The translations under genes and the position numbers were made by a program. Below the pieces are notes generated by a model, which had not been told where the DNA came from, did no database searches, and saw only the letters and a program-made list of their open reading frames with translations. Source: Amycolatopsis deserti (GTDB lineage Bacteria; Actinomycetota; Actinomycetes; Mycobacteriales; Pseudonocardiaceae). Taken from it: a stretch of DNA of 64,000 bases. The stretch lies in the NCBI RefSeq assembly GCF_014653945.1, contig NZ_BNAU01000002.1:677914-741913 (forward strand). Direction: 5' to 3'. Every line of letters begins with the position of its first letter. Position 1 is the stretch's first letter. Below are positions 24,372 to 32,990 of this stretch, piece after piece.

Positions 24372-25696
24372 CAGGCCTCCGCCAGCGTCTTGCGGCGCTG
24401 CTCGTCGACCGCGGCCGGCATCGCGAACAACGCCACCAGGATCGACACGGCGCAGATCGCCGTCATGTACCAGCCGAACGCGGCGTTGGTGCCGGTGAGG
24501 TCGAACAGCCACACCGCGATCAGGCCGGCGGTCGAGCCCAGCGCGGTGGTGCCGATGTTGTAGTTGAGCGCGGACGCGCTGGCCCGCACCTCGGCCGGGA
24601 AGCTCATCACGTAGGCGGTGGTGAGCGGCGCGCCGACGAAGTTGTTGATGAAGGTGAACGCGACCACCGCGACCACCGCCAGCCACAGCGAACCGGACCC
24701 GATCGCCAGGAACGTCGGCACGGTCAGCACGACGAACAGGCCGTAGCCGACGACGAGCGGGATCCGCGCCCCGTGCTTGTCGGCGAGCTTGCCGCCCCAG
24801 ATCGCCGGGATCGGCCCGATCGCGTAGGTCAGCAGCGAGGCGAGCAGCGCGTTGTTCTCGGCGAACCCGGCCTTGACCATCGCGGTGACGAAGTAGGCCT
24901 GGATGACGAACGACCCGACCCGCTGACCGGCGCCCAGGCCGATGGCGCGCAGCATCGCGCCCCAGTGCTCGCGCACCGCGGTGCGGAACGGCGTCTGCTT
25001 GACCTTGCTGGCCTCGGCCAGTTCGGCCATCTCCTTGAACTGCGGGGTCTCCTCGACGTGACGGCGGATGTAGATGCCGACCAGCGCCATCGGGATGGCC
25101 AGCAGGAACGGGATGCGCCAGCCCCAGTCGTTGAACGCCTGCGCGGGCATCACCGAGATCACCAGGTAGGACACCAGGGTCGCGAGCAGCGGACCGACCG
25201 AAGTGGACGCCACGGACAGCCCGGCGAGGTAGTTGCGCCGGTTGCCGCGCTCGTGCTCGAAGATGAAGTTGGCCGCCGTGGTGTACTCCACGCTGGCGCC
25301 GATGCCCTGCAGGACCCGGCAGAACAACAGGATCATCGGCGCCGCGATACCGATCGCCGCGTAGGTGGGCAGCAGCCCGATGCCGGCGGTGCCGACGCTC
25401 ATCACCGCGATCGTCAGCAGCAGCACGAACCGGCGGCCCTTGAGGTCGGCCAGCGGGCCGAGCACGATCGCCGCCAGCGGCCGCAGCGCGTAGGACAGCA
25501 CCACACCCGCGTAGGTGGACAGCAGCGCGGCGGTGGCGTCGCCTTCGGGGAAGAACTGGCGGGAGATGATCACGGCGAGGGTGCCGTAGAGGCCGAAGTC
25601 GTAGTACTCGACGACGTTGCCGAGCATCGCGGACATGATCACCTTGCGACGCGAGCGCAGGTCGGTCGCGGGGGCCCGCGTGTCGTGGTCGGTCAC
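24371..25696 (-). CDS. MFS transporter of the metabolite:H+ symporter (MHS) family
   Basis: This 441-residue, 12-helix protein has family signatures MLGNVVEYYDFGLYGTLAVI at the first helix, GPLADLKGRRFVLL in the loop after helix 2, and DWGWRIPFLLAIPMALVG at helix 6. MHS members (ProP, KgtP, ShiA) import organic acids, betaines or amino-acid-like solutes with protons. Its place between the FAD oxidase and ggt suggests that it brings in the substrate of the hydantoinase/oxoprolinase operon. Confidence 0.85.
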   Translation of the reverse strand: MTDHDTRAPATDLRSRRKVIMSAMLGNVVEYYDFGLYGTLAVIISRQFFPEGDATAALLSTYAGVVLSYALRPLAAIVLGPLADLKGRRFVLLLTIAVMSVGTAGIGLLPTYAAIGIAAPMILLFCRVLQGIGASVEYTTAANFIFEHERGNRRNYLAGLSVASTSVGPLLATLVSYLVISVMPAQAFNDWGWRIPFLLAIPMALVGIYIRRHVEETPQFKEMAELAEASKVKQTPFRTAVREHWGAMLRAIGLGAGQRVGSFVIQAYFVTAMVKAGFAENNALLASLLTYAIGPIPAIWGGKLADKHGARIPLVVGYGLFVVLTVPTFLAIGSGSLWLAVVAVVAFTFINNFVGAPLTTAYVMSFPAEVRASASALNYNIGTTALGSTAGLIAVWLFDLTGTNAAFGWYMTAICAVSILVALFAMPAAVDEQRRKTLAEA

Positions 25697-25714
25697 GGTT
25701 CTCCTTGCGGGGGT

Positions 25715-26812
25715 TCAGGGCCGGAAGCGGTCCGGCCGGAAGGGCGCCAGCATCGGGTGGGGCTCGCCGGTGCGGATCTCGCCGGCCAGCAGCTCGCCGG
25801 CGATCAGGCCGAGCGTCGCGCCGGAGTGGGTGAAGGCGACGAAGCACCGGGGCACGGCGGACAGCTCGCCGAACACCGGTTCGCCGTCGCCCGGGATGGG
25901 CTTGCGGCCGAGCTTCCAGGACGCGGCGGTGAGCGTGACCCCGCCGTCCAGGAGCGCGGAAGCCTCGGCGGCCAGTTCCTTGACCACCGACTCGTCGATC
26001 GAGCACGTGCCGTCGGCCACCTCGGTGATCCGGTCCTCGTACCAGTGGTGGTCCAGCGCGAACGTGCCGCCCGGGTTGGGCCGCAGCGCGACGCGCGGGG
26101 TGTTCAGCACGGTCTTGACGCCGGTTTCGGCCGGTTCGGTGAGCACGAGCATCGACAGCGGGGAGGCGTCCGGAATGGACACCCCCAGCTCGGCGACCAC
26201 CGACGGAGTCGCCGCGCCGCACGCCACCACGACGGTGTCGGCCTCGAACCGCTGCCCGCCGGTGGTGGTCACGCCGGTCGCCACTCCCCCGGCCGTCGTG
26301 ACGCTCGCGCGCCCGGCGCCGGTGACGATCTCGCCGCCCAGCGCGGTGAACTCCGCGGCCAGGTGCTCGATCAGGTGGGGCAGGGACACCCAACCCTCGC
26401 CGGGGTTGTGCACGGCGACCTCGGGCACCGCGACCGGGTCGAGGCCGGGGATCTCCGCGGGGGCGACCAGTTTCGAGTCGTAGGCGTGCGCGACCTCGGC
26501 GCGGTGCCGCGCCCGCATCGCGTCCTCGTCCAGGCTCCAGTGCAGCCCGCCGTCGAAGCGGAGCCACTCCCGGGTGGGGTCTTCGGCGAAGAGCGTGCGG
26601 TAGCGGTCGATACCGGCCATCCGCAGCGCGTGGTAGGCCGCCGAGCGGGTCCCGGCGGAGTTGAGCCAGGACAGCGACCGGCCCGACGCGCCGTCGGCCA
26701 GTTCACCCTCGGTCACCAGTGTCACCGCCACGCCGTCGCGCTGCAGGTGCGTGGCCGTGGAGACGCCGAGGACGCCCCCGCCCACCACGACGACGTGCTT
26801 GCCTGCGGTCAT
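25715..26812 (-). CDS. FAD-dependent amino acid oxidase (DAO/DadA-type)
   Basis: This 365-residue flavoprotein has N-terminal dinucleotide motif VVVVGGGVLGVSTATHL (residues 7-23), a DAO-fold second region, and a C-terminal FVAFTHSGATLGLIAGELLAGE that closes the FAD site. It belongs to the D-amino acid oxidase / glycine oxidase / DadA group, which oxidises secondary or primary amines to imines. It overlaps the upstream dehydrogenase gene by four bases. The substrate is probably an amino-acid-like product of the HyuAB step, but this is inference. Confidence 0.85.
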   Translation of the reverse strand: MTAGKHVVVVGGGVLGVSTATHLQRDGVAVTLVTEGELADGASGRSLSWLNSAGTRSAAYHALRMAGIDRYRTLFAEDPTREWLRFDGGLHWSLDEDAMRARHRAEVAHAYDSKLVAPAEIPGLDPVAVPEVAVHNPGEGWVSLPHLIEHLAAEFTALGGEIVTGAGRASVTTAGGVATGVTTTGGQRFEADTVVVACGAATPSVVAELGVSIPDASPLSMLVLTEPAETGVKTVLNTPRVALRPNPGGTFALDHHWYEDRITEVADGTCSIDESVVKELAAEASALLDGGVTLTAASWKLGRKPIPGDGEPVFGELSAVPRCFVAFTHSGATLGLIAGELLAGEIRTGEPHPMLAPFRPDRFRP

Positions 26813-27834
26813 CGGGAAAGATCCCCCTTCCGGGCGTGCGCCCGCTCGATGATGCGAAGAACGTCCACCGCGTCGCGCGGATCGACCGGGGGCGGCCCGT
26901 CGCCGTCGATCGCGGTGGCGAGCAGCCGGTAGAACTCGCCGTAGTTCCCGGGTTCCGGCTCGATGCGCCGGGTGTCGCCGCGGACGCCGAGCGTGCCCCA
27001 GTTGTCTTCCGGCTCCCGGCCGAAGCCGTCGTCGCCGGGGCGCGCGCCGTTCTTGAGCGCGTCCTCCTGCGGGTCCAGGCCCCATTTGGTGTAGCCGGCC
27101 CGGTCGCCGAGGACGTGGAACCGCGGCCCGGGCAGGGCGGCGAGGCCGGTCATGTACAGCCGCGACCGGGTGCCGTTTTCGTGGGCCAGCACGAGGAACG
27201 TGTCGTCGTCGCCCGCGCCCGCGCCGCGGCGGAGGACGTCGGCGTGCACGTCCGCGACCGGGCCGAACAGCTGGGCCGCCTGGTCGATCAGGTGGGTGCC
27301 GAGGTCGAACAGGATGCCGCCGCCGTCCGCGGCACCGGCACCCGCCTTCCAGTCGCGTGGTCCCTGGGGTTTCCACCACTCGAACCGGGACTCGAAGGTG
27401 TGCACGGTGCCCAGCTCGCCGTTGTCGATCAGCTTGCGCAGGGTCCGGAAATCGCCGTCCCAGCGGCGGTTCTGGAACACCGTGAGCACGCGGCCGGCGC
27501 GCCGGGCCTGCTCGATCAGGGCCTCGCCCCGCACGCTGGTGACCGTGAACGGCTTGTCCACCACCACGTGCAGGCCGTGGTCCAGGGCGGTGGCCGCGAG
27601 ATCGGCGTGGGTGGCCGGCGGGGTGCCGATCACGATCAGATCGAGGTCGTGCGCGAACAGCTCGCCGGGGGTGGCCAGAACCGTCGCTTGTGGATACTCG
27701 GCCCGGGCTTGCGCTGCCCGCTCCGCGTTCCCGGTGACGATGAAGTCGAGGGAGTAGGCGTCGTCGGCGGCGAGGAACGGGGCGTGGAAGATCCGCCCGG
27801 ACACCCCGAACCCGATGACCGCGGTGCGGATCAT
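26809..27834 (-). CDS. Gfo/Idh/MocA family oxidoreductase
   Basis: This 341-residue NAD(P)-dependent dehydrogenase has Rossmann motif VIGFGVSGRIFHAPFL (residues 6-21), the conserved VVVDKPFTVT near residue 90 with the catalytic-region Lys, and FDLGTHLIDQA near residue 175, where the family His lies. It overlaps its neighbours on both sides by four bases. Gfo/Idh/MocA enzymes usually act on sugars, inositols or imine-type substrates. In an operon with an amino acid oxidase, reduction of a cyclic imine or a hydroxy acid is conceivable. Confidence 0.86.
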   Translation of the reverse strand: MIRTAVIGFGVSGRIFHAPFLAADDAYSLDFIVTGNAERAAQARAEYPQATVLATPGELFAHDLDLIVIGTPPATHADLAATALDHGLHVVVDKPFTVTSVRGEALIEQARRAGRVLTVFQNRRWDGDFRTLRKLIDNGELGTVHTFESRFEWWKPQGPRDWKAGAGAADGGGILFDLGTHLIDQAAQLFGPVADVHADVLRRGAGAGDDDTFLVLAHENGTRSRLYMTGLAALPGPRFHVLGDRAGYTKWGLDPQEDALKNGARPGDDGFGREPEDNWGTLGVRGDTRRIEPEPGNYGEFYRLLATAIDGDGPPPVDPRDAVDVLRIIERAHARKGDLSR

Positions 27835-29459
27835 GCCTCCACCCCGTAGGTCGTGCGGGCGCGCTCGGCCGAGATCCGGCCCTCGGCGACGTCCCGGCGG
27901 ACCTGCTCGGGATCGCGCTCCGACGGCGGTCCGTAGCCACCCGCGCCCGCGGTGTGGATCGACACCCGGTCGCCGGGCTGCAGGCGGGTGTAGCCGTGCT
28001 CGACCGGTTGCGCCCCGTCGGACAGCTCCACGCCGGCGCTCGCGCCCGGGCCGCCGCCGAACAGGCCCCACGGCTGGGACCGCTGCCGCGAGGTGTCCAG
28101 CCAGAAGTGCACGTCGGACTCCTCGACGCGGACCGTGCGCCGGATGCCCATGCCACCACGGGTGCGGCCGTCGCCGCCGGAGTCGTCGATCAGCGCGTAC
28201 TCCTCGACCACCAGCGGGTACTCGGTCTCCAGCGCCTCGACCGGCAGGTTGCTGGTGTTGGTCATGTGCACCTGCACGCCGTCCATGCCGTCCTTGCCCA
28301 GCCGGGCGCCGCAGCCGCCGCCGATGGTCTCCAGGTAGACGAAGTAGCGTCCGGTGCGGCTGTCCACGCCGGAGAAGTGCACACCGGTGTTGGCGCCGTT
28401 GCTGGCCGCGGTGACGGTCTCCGGCACGGCGCCGGCGAGCGCGCCGTGGATCAGGTCGACCACGCGCTGGCAGGTCTCGCTGCGGCCGTTGACCGCGGCC
28501 GGCTCGACGCAGTTGAGCACCGAGCCGCGCGGGGCGTTGATCGTGACCGGCCGGTGCAGGCCGGCGTTCGGGATGATGTCGGGGTCCACCAGCGTCTTGA
28601 GCGAGTAGTAGACCGCCGCGTACAGCGCGGTCCACACGACGTTGACGCTGGCGCGGACCTGCGGCGGCGCGGTGAAGTCGAAGGTGACCTCGTCGCCGTG
28701 CACGGTGACGGTGACGCCGAGGTCGAGCTCGTCGTCGAGTTCCGGGCAGTCGAAGCGGTCGGTGAACGTGTACGTGCCGTCGGGGACCTTCGCGATGGCC
28801 GCGCGGGTGCGGCGCTCGGTGTAGTCCAACAGCGCCGCGGCCGCCGCGACGAGCGTGTCGCGGCCGTAGCGCGCGGCCAGCTCGGTGTACCGGGTGACGG
28901 CCAGCCGGTTCGCGGCGATCTGGGCACGCAGGTCGGCGCGGCGCTCGTGCGGCACCTGGCAGTTGAGCAGGATCAGTTCGAACAGGTCGTTCTGCAGCTC
29001 GCCGCGGCGCATCAGCCGCACCGGCGGGATCCGCAGGCCCTCCTGGAAGATGTGCGCGTGGCCGCGGTCGCCGAAGTCGGCGTGGTGGGCCAGGTTCGCC
29101 ACCCACGCGGTGATCTCCCCGTCCAGGAACACCGGTGAGACCAGCACGATGTCGGGCAGGTGCGAGCCGCCGCCGGTGAACGGGTCGTTGCCGATGAACG
29201 TGTCGCCGTCGGAGATCGTGCCCGCCGGGTAGCGGCGGGTGATCTCGTCGACGATGCCCATCAGCGAGCCAAGGTGCAGCGGCGAGCCGCCCTCGTCCTG
29301 GGCGAGCATCCGGCCCGCGGCGTCGAACAGCGAGGCGGTGCAGTCGCGGCGTTCCTTGATGTTGGTCGAGTAGGCCGCGCGCACCAGCGTCTCGCCCATC
29401 TCCTCCACGATGGACGACAGCGCGGAGCCGATCACCTCGACCAGCACGGGGTCCTGCAT
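27831..29459 (-). CDS. hyuB: Hydantoinase B / 5-oxoprolinase beta-type subunit
   Basis: This is a 542-residue HyuB-family protein. Landmarks are DPVLVEVIGSALSSIVEEMG at the start, GNDPFTGGGSHLPDIVLVSP with HHADFGDRGHAHIF (a His/Asp-rich metal region near residues 110-140), and YFVYLETIGGGCGARLGKDG. With HyuA it forms the ATP-dependent oxoprolinase or N-methylhydantoinase. The start at 29459 is chosen for its GGAAGGGAAG site; an ATG at 29483 overlapping the hyuA stop is equally possible and adds eight residues. Confidence 0.88.
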   Translation of the reverse strand: MQDPVLVEVIGSALSSIVEEMGETLVRAAYSTNIKERRDCTASLFDAAGRMLAQDEGGSPLHLGSLMGIVDEITRRYPAGTISDGDTFIGNDPFTGGGSHLPDIVLVSPVFLDGEITAWVANLAHHADFGDRGHAHIFQEGLRIPPVRLMRRGELQNDLFELILLNCQVPHERRADLRAQIAANRLAVTRYTELAARYGRDTLVAAAAALLDYTERRTRAAIAKVPDGTYTFTDRFDCPELDDELDLGVTVTVHGDEVTFDFTAPPQVRASVNVVWTALYAAVYYSLKTLVDPDIIPNAGLHRPVTINAPRGSVLNCVEPAAVNGRSETCQRVVDLIHGALAGAVPETVTAASNGANTGVHFSGVDSRTGRYFVYLETIGGGCGARLGKDGMDGVQVHMTNTSNLPVEALETEYPLVVEEYALIDDSGGDGRTRGGMGIRRTVRVEESDVHFWLDTSRQRSQPWGLFGGGPGASAGVELSDGAQPVEHGYTRLQPGDRVSIHTAGAGGYGPPSERDPEQVRRDVAEGRISAERARTTYGVEA

Positions 29460-29479
29460 GGTCTTCCCTTCCGTGTGGG

Positions 29480-31525
29480 TCATCGGCCCACCGTCACGAC
29501 GAGGTTGCGCAGCTCGTCGACGACGGCGACGTCGCCGGGGAGCAGCAAGGTGGTGGTGTCCATCTGCTCGACGACCGCGGGGCCCTCGAGGCGGTGGCCG
29601 GGTTCGAGCAGCCTGCGGTCGTACACCGGACATTCGGTGAAGCCGCCGTTTTCGGGCAGGTAGACCTCGCGGGTGGTGCGGATGGCGGCGCTCGCGTCCG
29701 CGTCGCCGAGCGGGGCGCGGTGCAGTTCGGCGCGGGCGACCTCGCCGATGGCCCGCAGGCGGAAGGTGACCACCTGGACGTCGTCCTCGGCCGAGGAGTA
29801 TCCGTACATCCGCTCGTGCTCGGCGGCGAACCGCTTGGTCAGCTGTGCGACCGTGTCCGCGGTGATCACGCCCTCGGGGACAGGCACCGGTAGCTCGTGG
29901 TTCTGGCCCGCGTACCGCATCTCGGCGAACCGCTCGACGCGGCGGCGCTCGGCCGGGACGTGCTCCTCCGCCAGCCACTCGGTCGCCTCGGCCTCCAGCT
30001 CGGCGAACACCCCGGCGACGATGTCGTGATCGGGTGGCGAGATGCGGGTCCGCAGGAAGTCGGCCCGGATGTCGGTCATCAGCAGTCCGGCGGCGCACTG
30101 CGCGCCCGGGGTTTCGGGCACCAGCACGGTCCGCATGCCCAGCTCACGGGCCAGGCGCACGGCGTGCAGCGGGCCGGCGCCGCCGAAGGGCACCAGGACG
30201 TAGTCGCGCGGGTCGTAGCCGCGCTGCACGGAGATGACGCGGATGGCGCGGGCCATGTTGGCGGTGATGACCCGCACGATCCCCTGCGCCGCGTCCAGCA
30301 CGTCCATCCCCAGTGGAACGGCCACTGTGGACACCGCGGCGCGGGCCGCTTCGGCGTCGATCTTCATCTGCCCGTCCAGCAGGTACTCCGGGTTGAGCAC
30401 GCGCAGCACGACGTTGGCGTCGGTGACAGTCGGCTCGGTGCCGCGGCCGTAGCAGGCCGGGCCCGGATCGGCGCCAGCGCTGCCCGGGCCGACCTTGAGC
30501 GCGCCACCGGCGTCGATCCACGCGATCGAGCCGCCACCGGCGCCGACGGTGTGGATGTCCAGCATCGGCGCGCGCACCGGCCTGCCGTCGATCTCGGTGC
30601 CGCTGGAGGTTTTGGGCACGCCGTCCTGGACGAGCGAGACGTCGGAGGAGGTGCCGCCCACGTCGAAGGTGATGATGTCCGGGTACCCGGCGGCGCGGGC
30701 GATCTCGGCGGCGCCGACCACACCGGTGCTGGGTCCGGACAGGACCATGCGCGAGGGCATCCGCTCGGCCGTCTCGAACGGGATGATGCCGCCGTTGGAC
30801 TGCGTGACGTGCGGGGTCGCGCGCAGGCCCAGCTCGCTCAGCCGGGTGCGCAGCCGGGCCAGGTAACGGGCGACCACCGGGCCGAGGTAGGCGTTGACGA
30901 CCACTGTGGACAGACGCTCGTACTCCCGGAACTCCGGCAGCACGGCCGAGGACACCGACACGTGCACGCCGGGCAGCTCCTCGGTGAGGATGCGTTCGGC
31001 GGTTCGTTCGTGGGCGGGGTCGACGAAGCTGTAGAGGAAGCAGACGGCGACGGCTTCGACGTTCTGCTCCCGCAGCTGCCGGGCGAGCGCGCGGACCTGG
31101 TCCTCGTCGAGGGGGCGCTCGATCCGGCCGTCGTGGCGGACGCGCTCGTCCACCTCGAGCCGCCGGTCGCGCGGCACCAGGGCGGCGGGCTTGTCGGCCT
31201 GCAGGTCGTAGAGCGACGGACGGCGGCCGCGCCCGAGTTCCAGCAGGTCGCGGAAGCCGGCGGTGGTGAGCAGGCCGGTGCGCGCGCCGCGCTCGGTGAG
31301 CAGCGCGTTCGTGCCGACCGTGGTGCCGTGCGCGAAGTAGCCGACGTCGCCGAGGTCGCGTCCGCCGATCTCGTCGAGCAGCTGCGACACGCCCGTCACG
31401 ATCGCCCGGCCGGGGTCGTCCGGGGTGCTGGACACCTTGCGCACGTACAGGCGCCCGGTCTGCTCGTCGAGGGCGCAGACGTCGGTGAACGTGCCACCGG
31501 TGTCGACGCCGATCCGAAGTGTCAT
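29480..31525 (-). CDS. hyuA: Hydantoinase A / 5-oxoprolinase alpha-type subunit
   Basis: This 681-residue protein of the acetate/sugar-kinase-fold HyuA family opens the operon. MTLRIGVDTGGTFTDVCALD is the N-terminal phosphate-binding motif. HGTTVGTNALLTERGART, TFDVGGTSSDVSLV and MLDIHTVGAGGGSIAWID are the other family blocks. It uses ATP to open a cyclic amide such as 5-oxoproline or a hydantoin together with HyuB. The gene lies 20 bases downstream of the nearer TGAGAA-N2-TTCTCA operator. Acetone or acetophenone carboxylase subunits are relatives, but the gamma subunit they need is absent. Confidence 0.88.
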   Translation of the reverse strand: MTLRIGVDTGGTFTDVCALDEQTGRLYVRKVSSTPDDPGRAIVTGVSQLLDEIGGRDLGDVGYFAHGTTVGTNALLTERGARTGLLTTAGFRDLLELGRGRRPSLYDLQADKPAALVPRDRRLEVDERVRHDGRIERPLDEDQVRALARQLREQNVEAVAVCFLYSFVDPAHERTAERILTEELPGVHVSVSSAVLPEFREYERLSTVVVNAYLGPVVARYLARLRTRLSELGLRATPHVTQSNGGIIPFETAERMPSRMVLSGPSTGVVGAAEIARAAGYPDIITFDVGGTSSDVSLVQDGVPKTSSGTEIDGRPVRAPMLDIHTVGAGGGSIAWIDAGGALKVGPGSAGADPGPACYGRGTEPTVTDANVVLRVLNPEYLLDGQMKIDAEAARAAVSTVAVPLGMDVLDAAQGIVRVITANMARAIRVISVQRGYDPRDYVLVPFGGAGPLHAVRLARELGMRTVLVPETPGAQCAAGLLMTDIRADFLRTRISPPDHDIVAGVFAELEAEATEWLAEEHVPAERRRVERFAEMRYAGQNHELPVPVPEGVITADTVAQLTKRFAAEHERMYGYSSAEDDVQVVTFRLRAIGEVARAELHRAPLGDADASAAIRTTREVYLPENGGFTECPVYDRRLLEPGHRLEGPAVVEQMDTTTLLLPGDVAVVDELRNLVVTVGR

Positions 31526-31544
31526 GTGCTGGGCCTCGCTTGAG

Positions 31545-31584
31545 TGAGAACCTTCTCAGTACCTGTTGGGTGAGAACCTTCTCA
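31545..31584. promoter_or_regulatory. Two identical LacI-type operators TGAGAA-CC-TTCTCA
   Basis: Perfect 6-base arms around CC occur at 31545-31558 and again at 31571-31584, 26 bases apart start to start. They lie between divergent hyuA and the LacI-family gene. The extended repeat is GTGAGAACCTTCTCAGT. The symmetry and half-site are typical of LacI/GalR family sites, so the adjacent regulator probably represses both itself and the hyu operon. Tandem sites about 2.5 helical turns apart allow two dimers to bind near one another. Confidence 0.82.
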
Positions 31585-31647
31585 GTCGGTAGTAGCATCA
31601 GTCAAGAGTTCTTCGGAAAACGGCTTGTGCACTGGGGAGGCATGCGG

Positions 31648-32709
31648 GTGACCACGCACGGGGCGGCCTCGCTGATCGACGTGGCGCGGGCCGCGGGCGT
31701 TTCGACGGCGACCGCGGGGCGCGCGCTGGGCGGGTACGGGCAGGTCAGCGAGCGGACCCGGGAGCGGGTGCTGGCGGCGGCGGCCGAGCTGGGGTACCGG
31801 CCGAACGGCCTGGCGCGCAGCATGGTGACCGGCAGTACGCAGACGATCGGCGTGGTGGTGACCGACGTGGCGAACCCGTTCTTCGCCACCGCGTTGCGCG
31901 GGATCACCGACGTGACCTCGCCGGCCGGGTTCGAGGTGCTGCTGGCCAACACCGGCGGAGTGCTGGAGGCCGAGCAGCGGGCGGTGTCGGTGATGTCGGA
32001 GAAGCGGGTGGACGGCGTGATCGTCGCGGCCGCCCGGCCCGGCGAGGGGGCGCACCTGCGGCGGGCGATGGACGCCGGGGTGCCGGTCGTGCTCATCGAC
32101 CGGCAGGTCAGCGGGGTGCCGGAGGCGGACAGCGTCACGGTGGACAACGACCACGCGGCGGCGGAGGCGGTCGGGCACCTGGCCGAGCTGGGGCACCGGC
32201 GGATCGGGGTGATCACGGAGGCCGGGGACCAGCTGGCGCGCGTGCGGGCGGGCAACCGGCGGCGGGGGCTGTTCCCGAGCGCGGTGCGGTTGCGGGGGTA
32301 CGTGAGCGCGCTGGAGGCGGCGGGGTTGCCGGTGGATGCCGCTCTGGTGGCGTCGGCGCGGTACGACCGCTCGTCGGCCTACGACGCGTTGAACCGGCTG
32401 CTGGACCTGCCGGAGCCGCCGACGGCGGTGTTGTGCACGGACAACGTGCTCGCGTCGGGCGCGTACCGGGCGGCGCAGGACCGCGGGCTGCGGATGCCGT
32501 CGGAGCTGTCGCTGATCGGCTTCGACGACGAGCCGTGGACGACGCTGGTGCGCCCGGAGCTGACGATCGTCGAGCAGCCGACGTACGAGCTGGGCGCCCG
32601 CGCGGGACGGCAGCTGCTGGACCGGATAGCCGCGGGCGCCCCGAGGCGCCCCCAGCACGTCCAACTCCGGGCGAAGCTGGTGGCCCGGGGCTCGACGGTG
32701 CCGCAGTAG
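31648..32709 (+). CDS. LacI family transcriptional regulator
   Basis: This 353-residue regulator is divergent from the hyu operon. The N-terminal HTH is SLIDVARAAGVSTATAGRAL, followed by the hinge GYRPNGLARSM. The periplasmic-binding-protein-like ligand domain runs TIGVVVTDVANPFF to LIGFDDEPWTTLVRPELT. An ATG at 31642 lies only one base after the GGGGAGG site, so the GTG at 31648 with seven-base spacing is preferred. Some GC-rich loops (RVRAGNRRRGLFP) look unusual but are within the frame. It should sense the hyu pathway substrate. Confidence 0.88.
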   Translation: MTTHGAASLIDVARAAGVSTATAGRALGGYGQVSERTRERVLAAAAELGYRPNGLARSMVTGSTQTIGVVVTDVANPFFATALRGITDVTSPAGFEVLLANTGGVLEAEQRAVSVMSEKRVDGVIVAAARPGEGAHLRRAMDAGVPVVLIDRQVSGVPEADSVTVDNDHAAAEAVGHLAELGHRRIGVITEAGDQLARVRAGNRRRGLFPSAVRLRGYVSALEAAGLPVDAALVASARYDRSSAYDALNRLLDLPEPPTAVLCTDNVLASGAYRAAQDRGLRMPSELSLIGFDDEPWTTLVRPELTIVEQPTYELGARAGRQLLDRIAAGAPRRPQHVQLRAKLVARGSTVPQ

Positions 32710-32775
32710 CCGCCGCGCCCGGCCGCCACGACCAGGGGCGGTGCTGCTACGCGCACGCAGGCCGCGCGGGCGTGC

Positions 32776-32907
32776 TCAGGCCTCCTCGCCCGGGCCGGCC
32801 GGGGTGCGGTCCTCCGGCAGGGAGGCGTCCTCCTCGCCGAGGCCCTCGTCCTGCTCGGTCGCCGGCCGGGCTTCCTCGTCCAGGTCCTCGCGGCGGGGGT
32901 CGGTCAT
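32776..32907 (-). CDS. Small acidic protein (43 residues), unknown
   Basis: An ATG with a GTGAGGAGACC ribosome site opens a 43-residue frame, MTDPRREDLDEEARPATEQD, ending PAGPGEEA. Sixteen residues are Asp or Glu, and there is no Cys, Trp or hydrophobic run, so it is probably disordered. The codons have G/C in third position as in its neighbours. It lies alone between the LacI gene and the kinase gene. I do not recognise a family. Short acidic proteins of this kind are common beside stress genes in Pseudonocardiaceae, but that is only an impression. Confidence 0.6.
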   Translation of the reverse strand: MTDPRREDLDEEARPATEQDEGLGEEDASLPEDRTPAGPGEEA

Positions 32908-32990
32908 CGCGGTCTCCTCACGTCCGAAGCGGCCATGCTCGTCCCCGCGTGACATACCCGCTCGCCGCGCGGGTACCCGCGCGAGCCGGG

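Noticed and set aside
22791..26567. A 1258-codon minus-strand frame spanning the gamma-glutamyltransferase gene and the transporter region
   Set aside because: Only its last 526 codons, from the ATG at 24371, are real coding. The upstream part is out of frame with the MFS and FAD oxidase genes and is an Arg/Ala/Gly-rich shadow.
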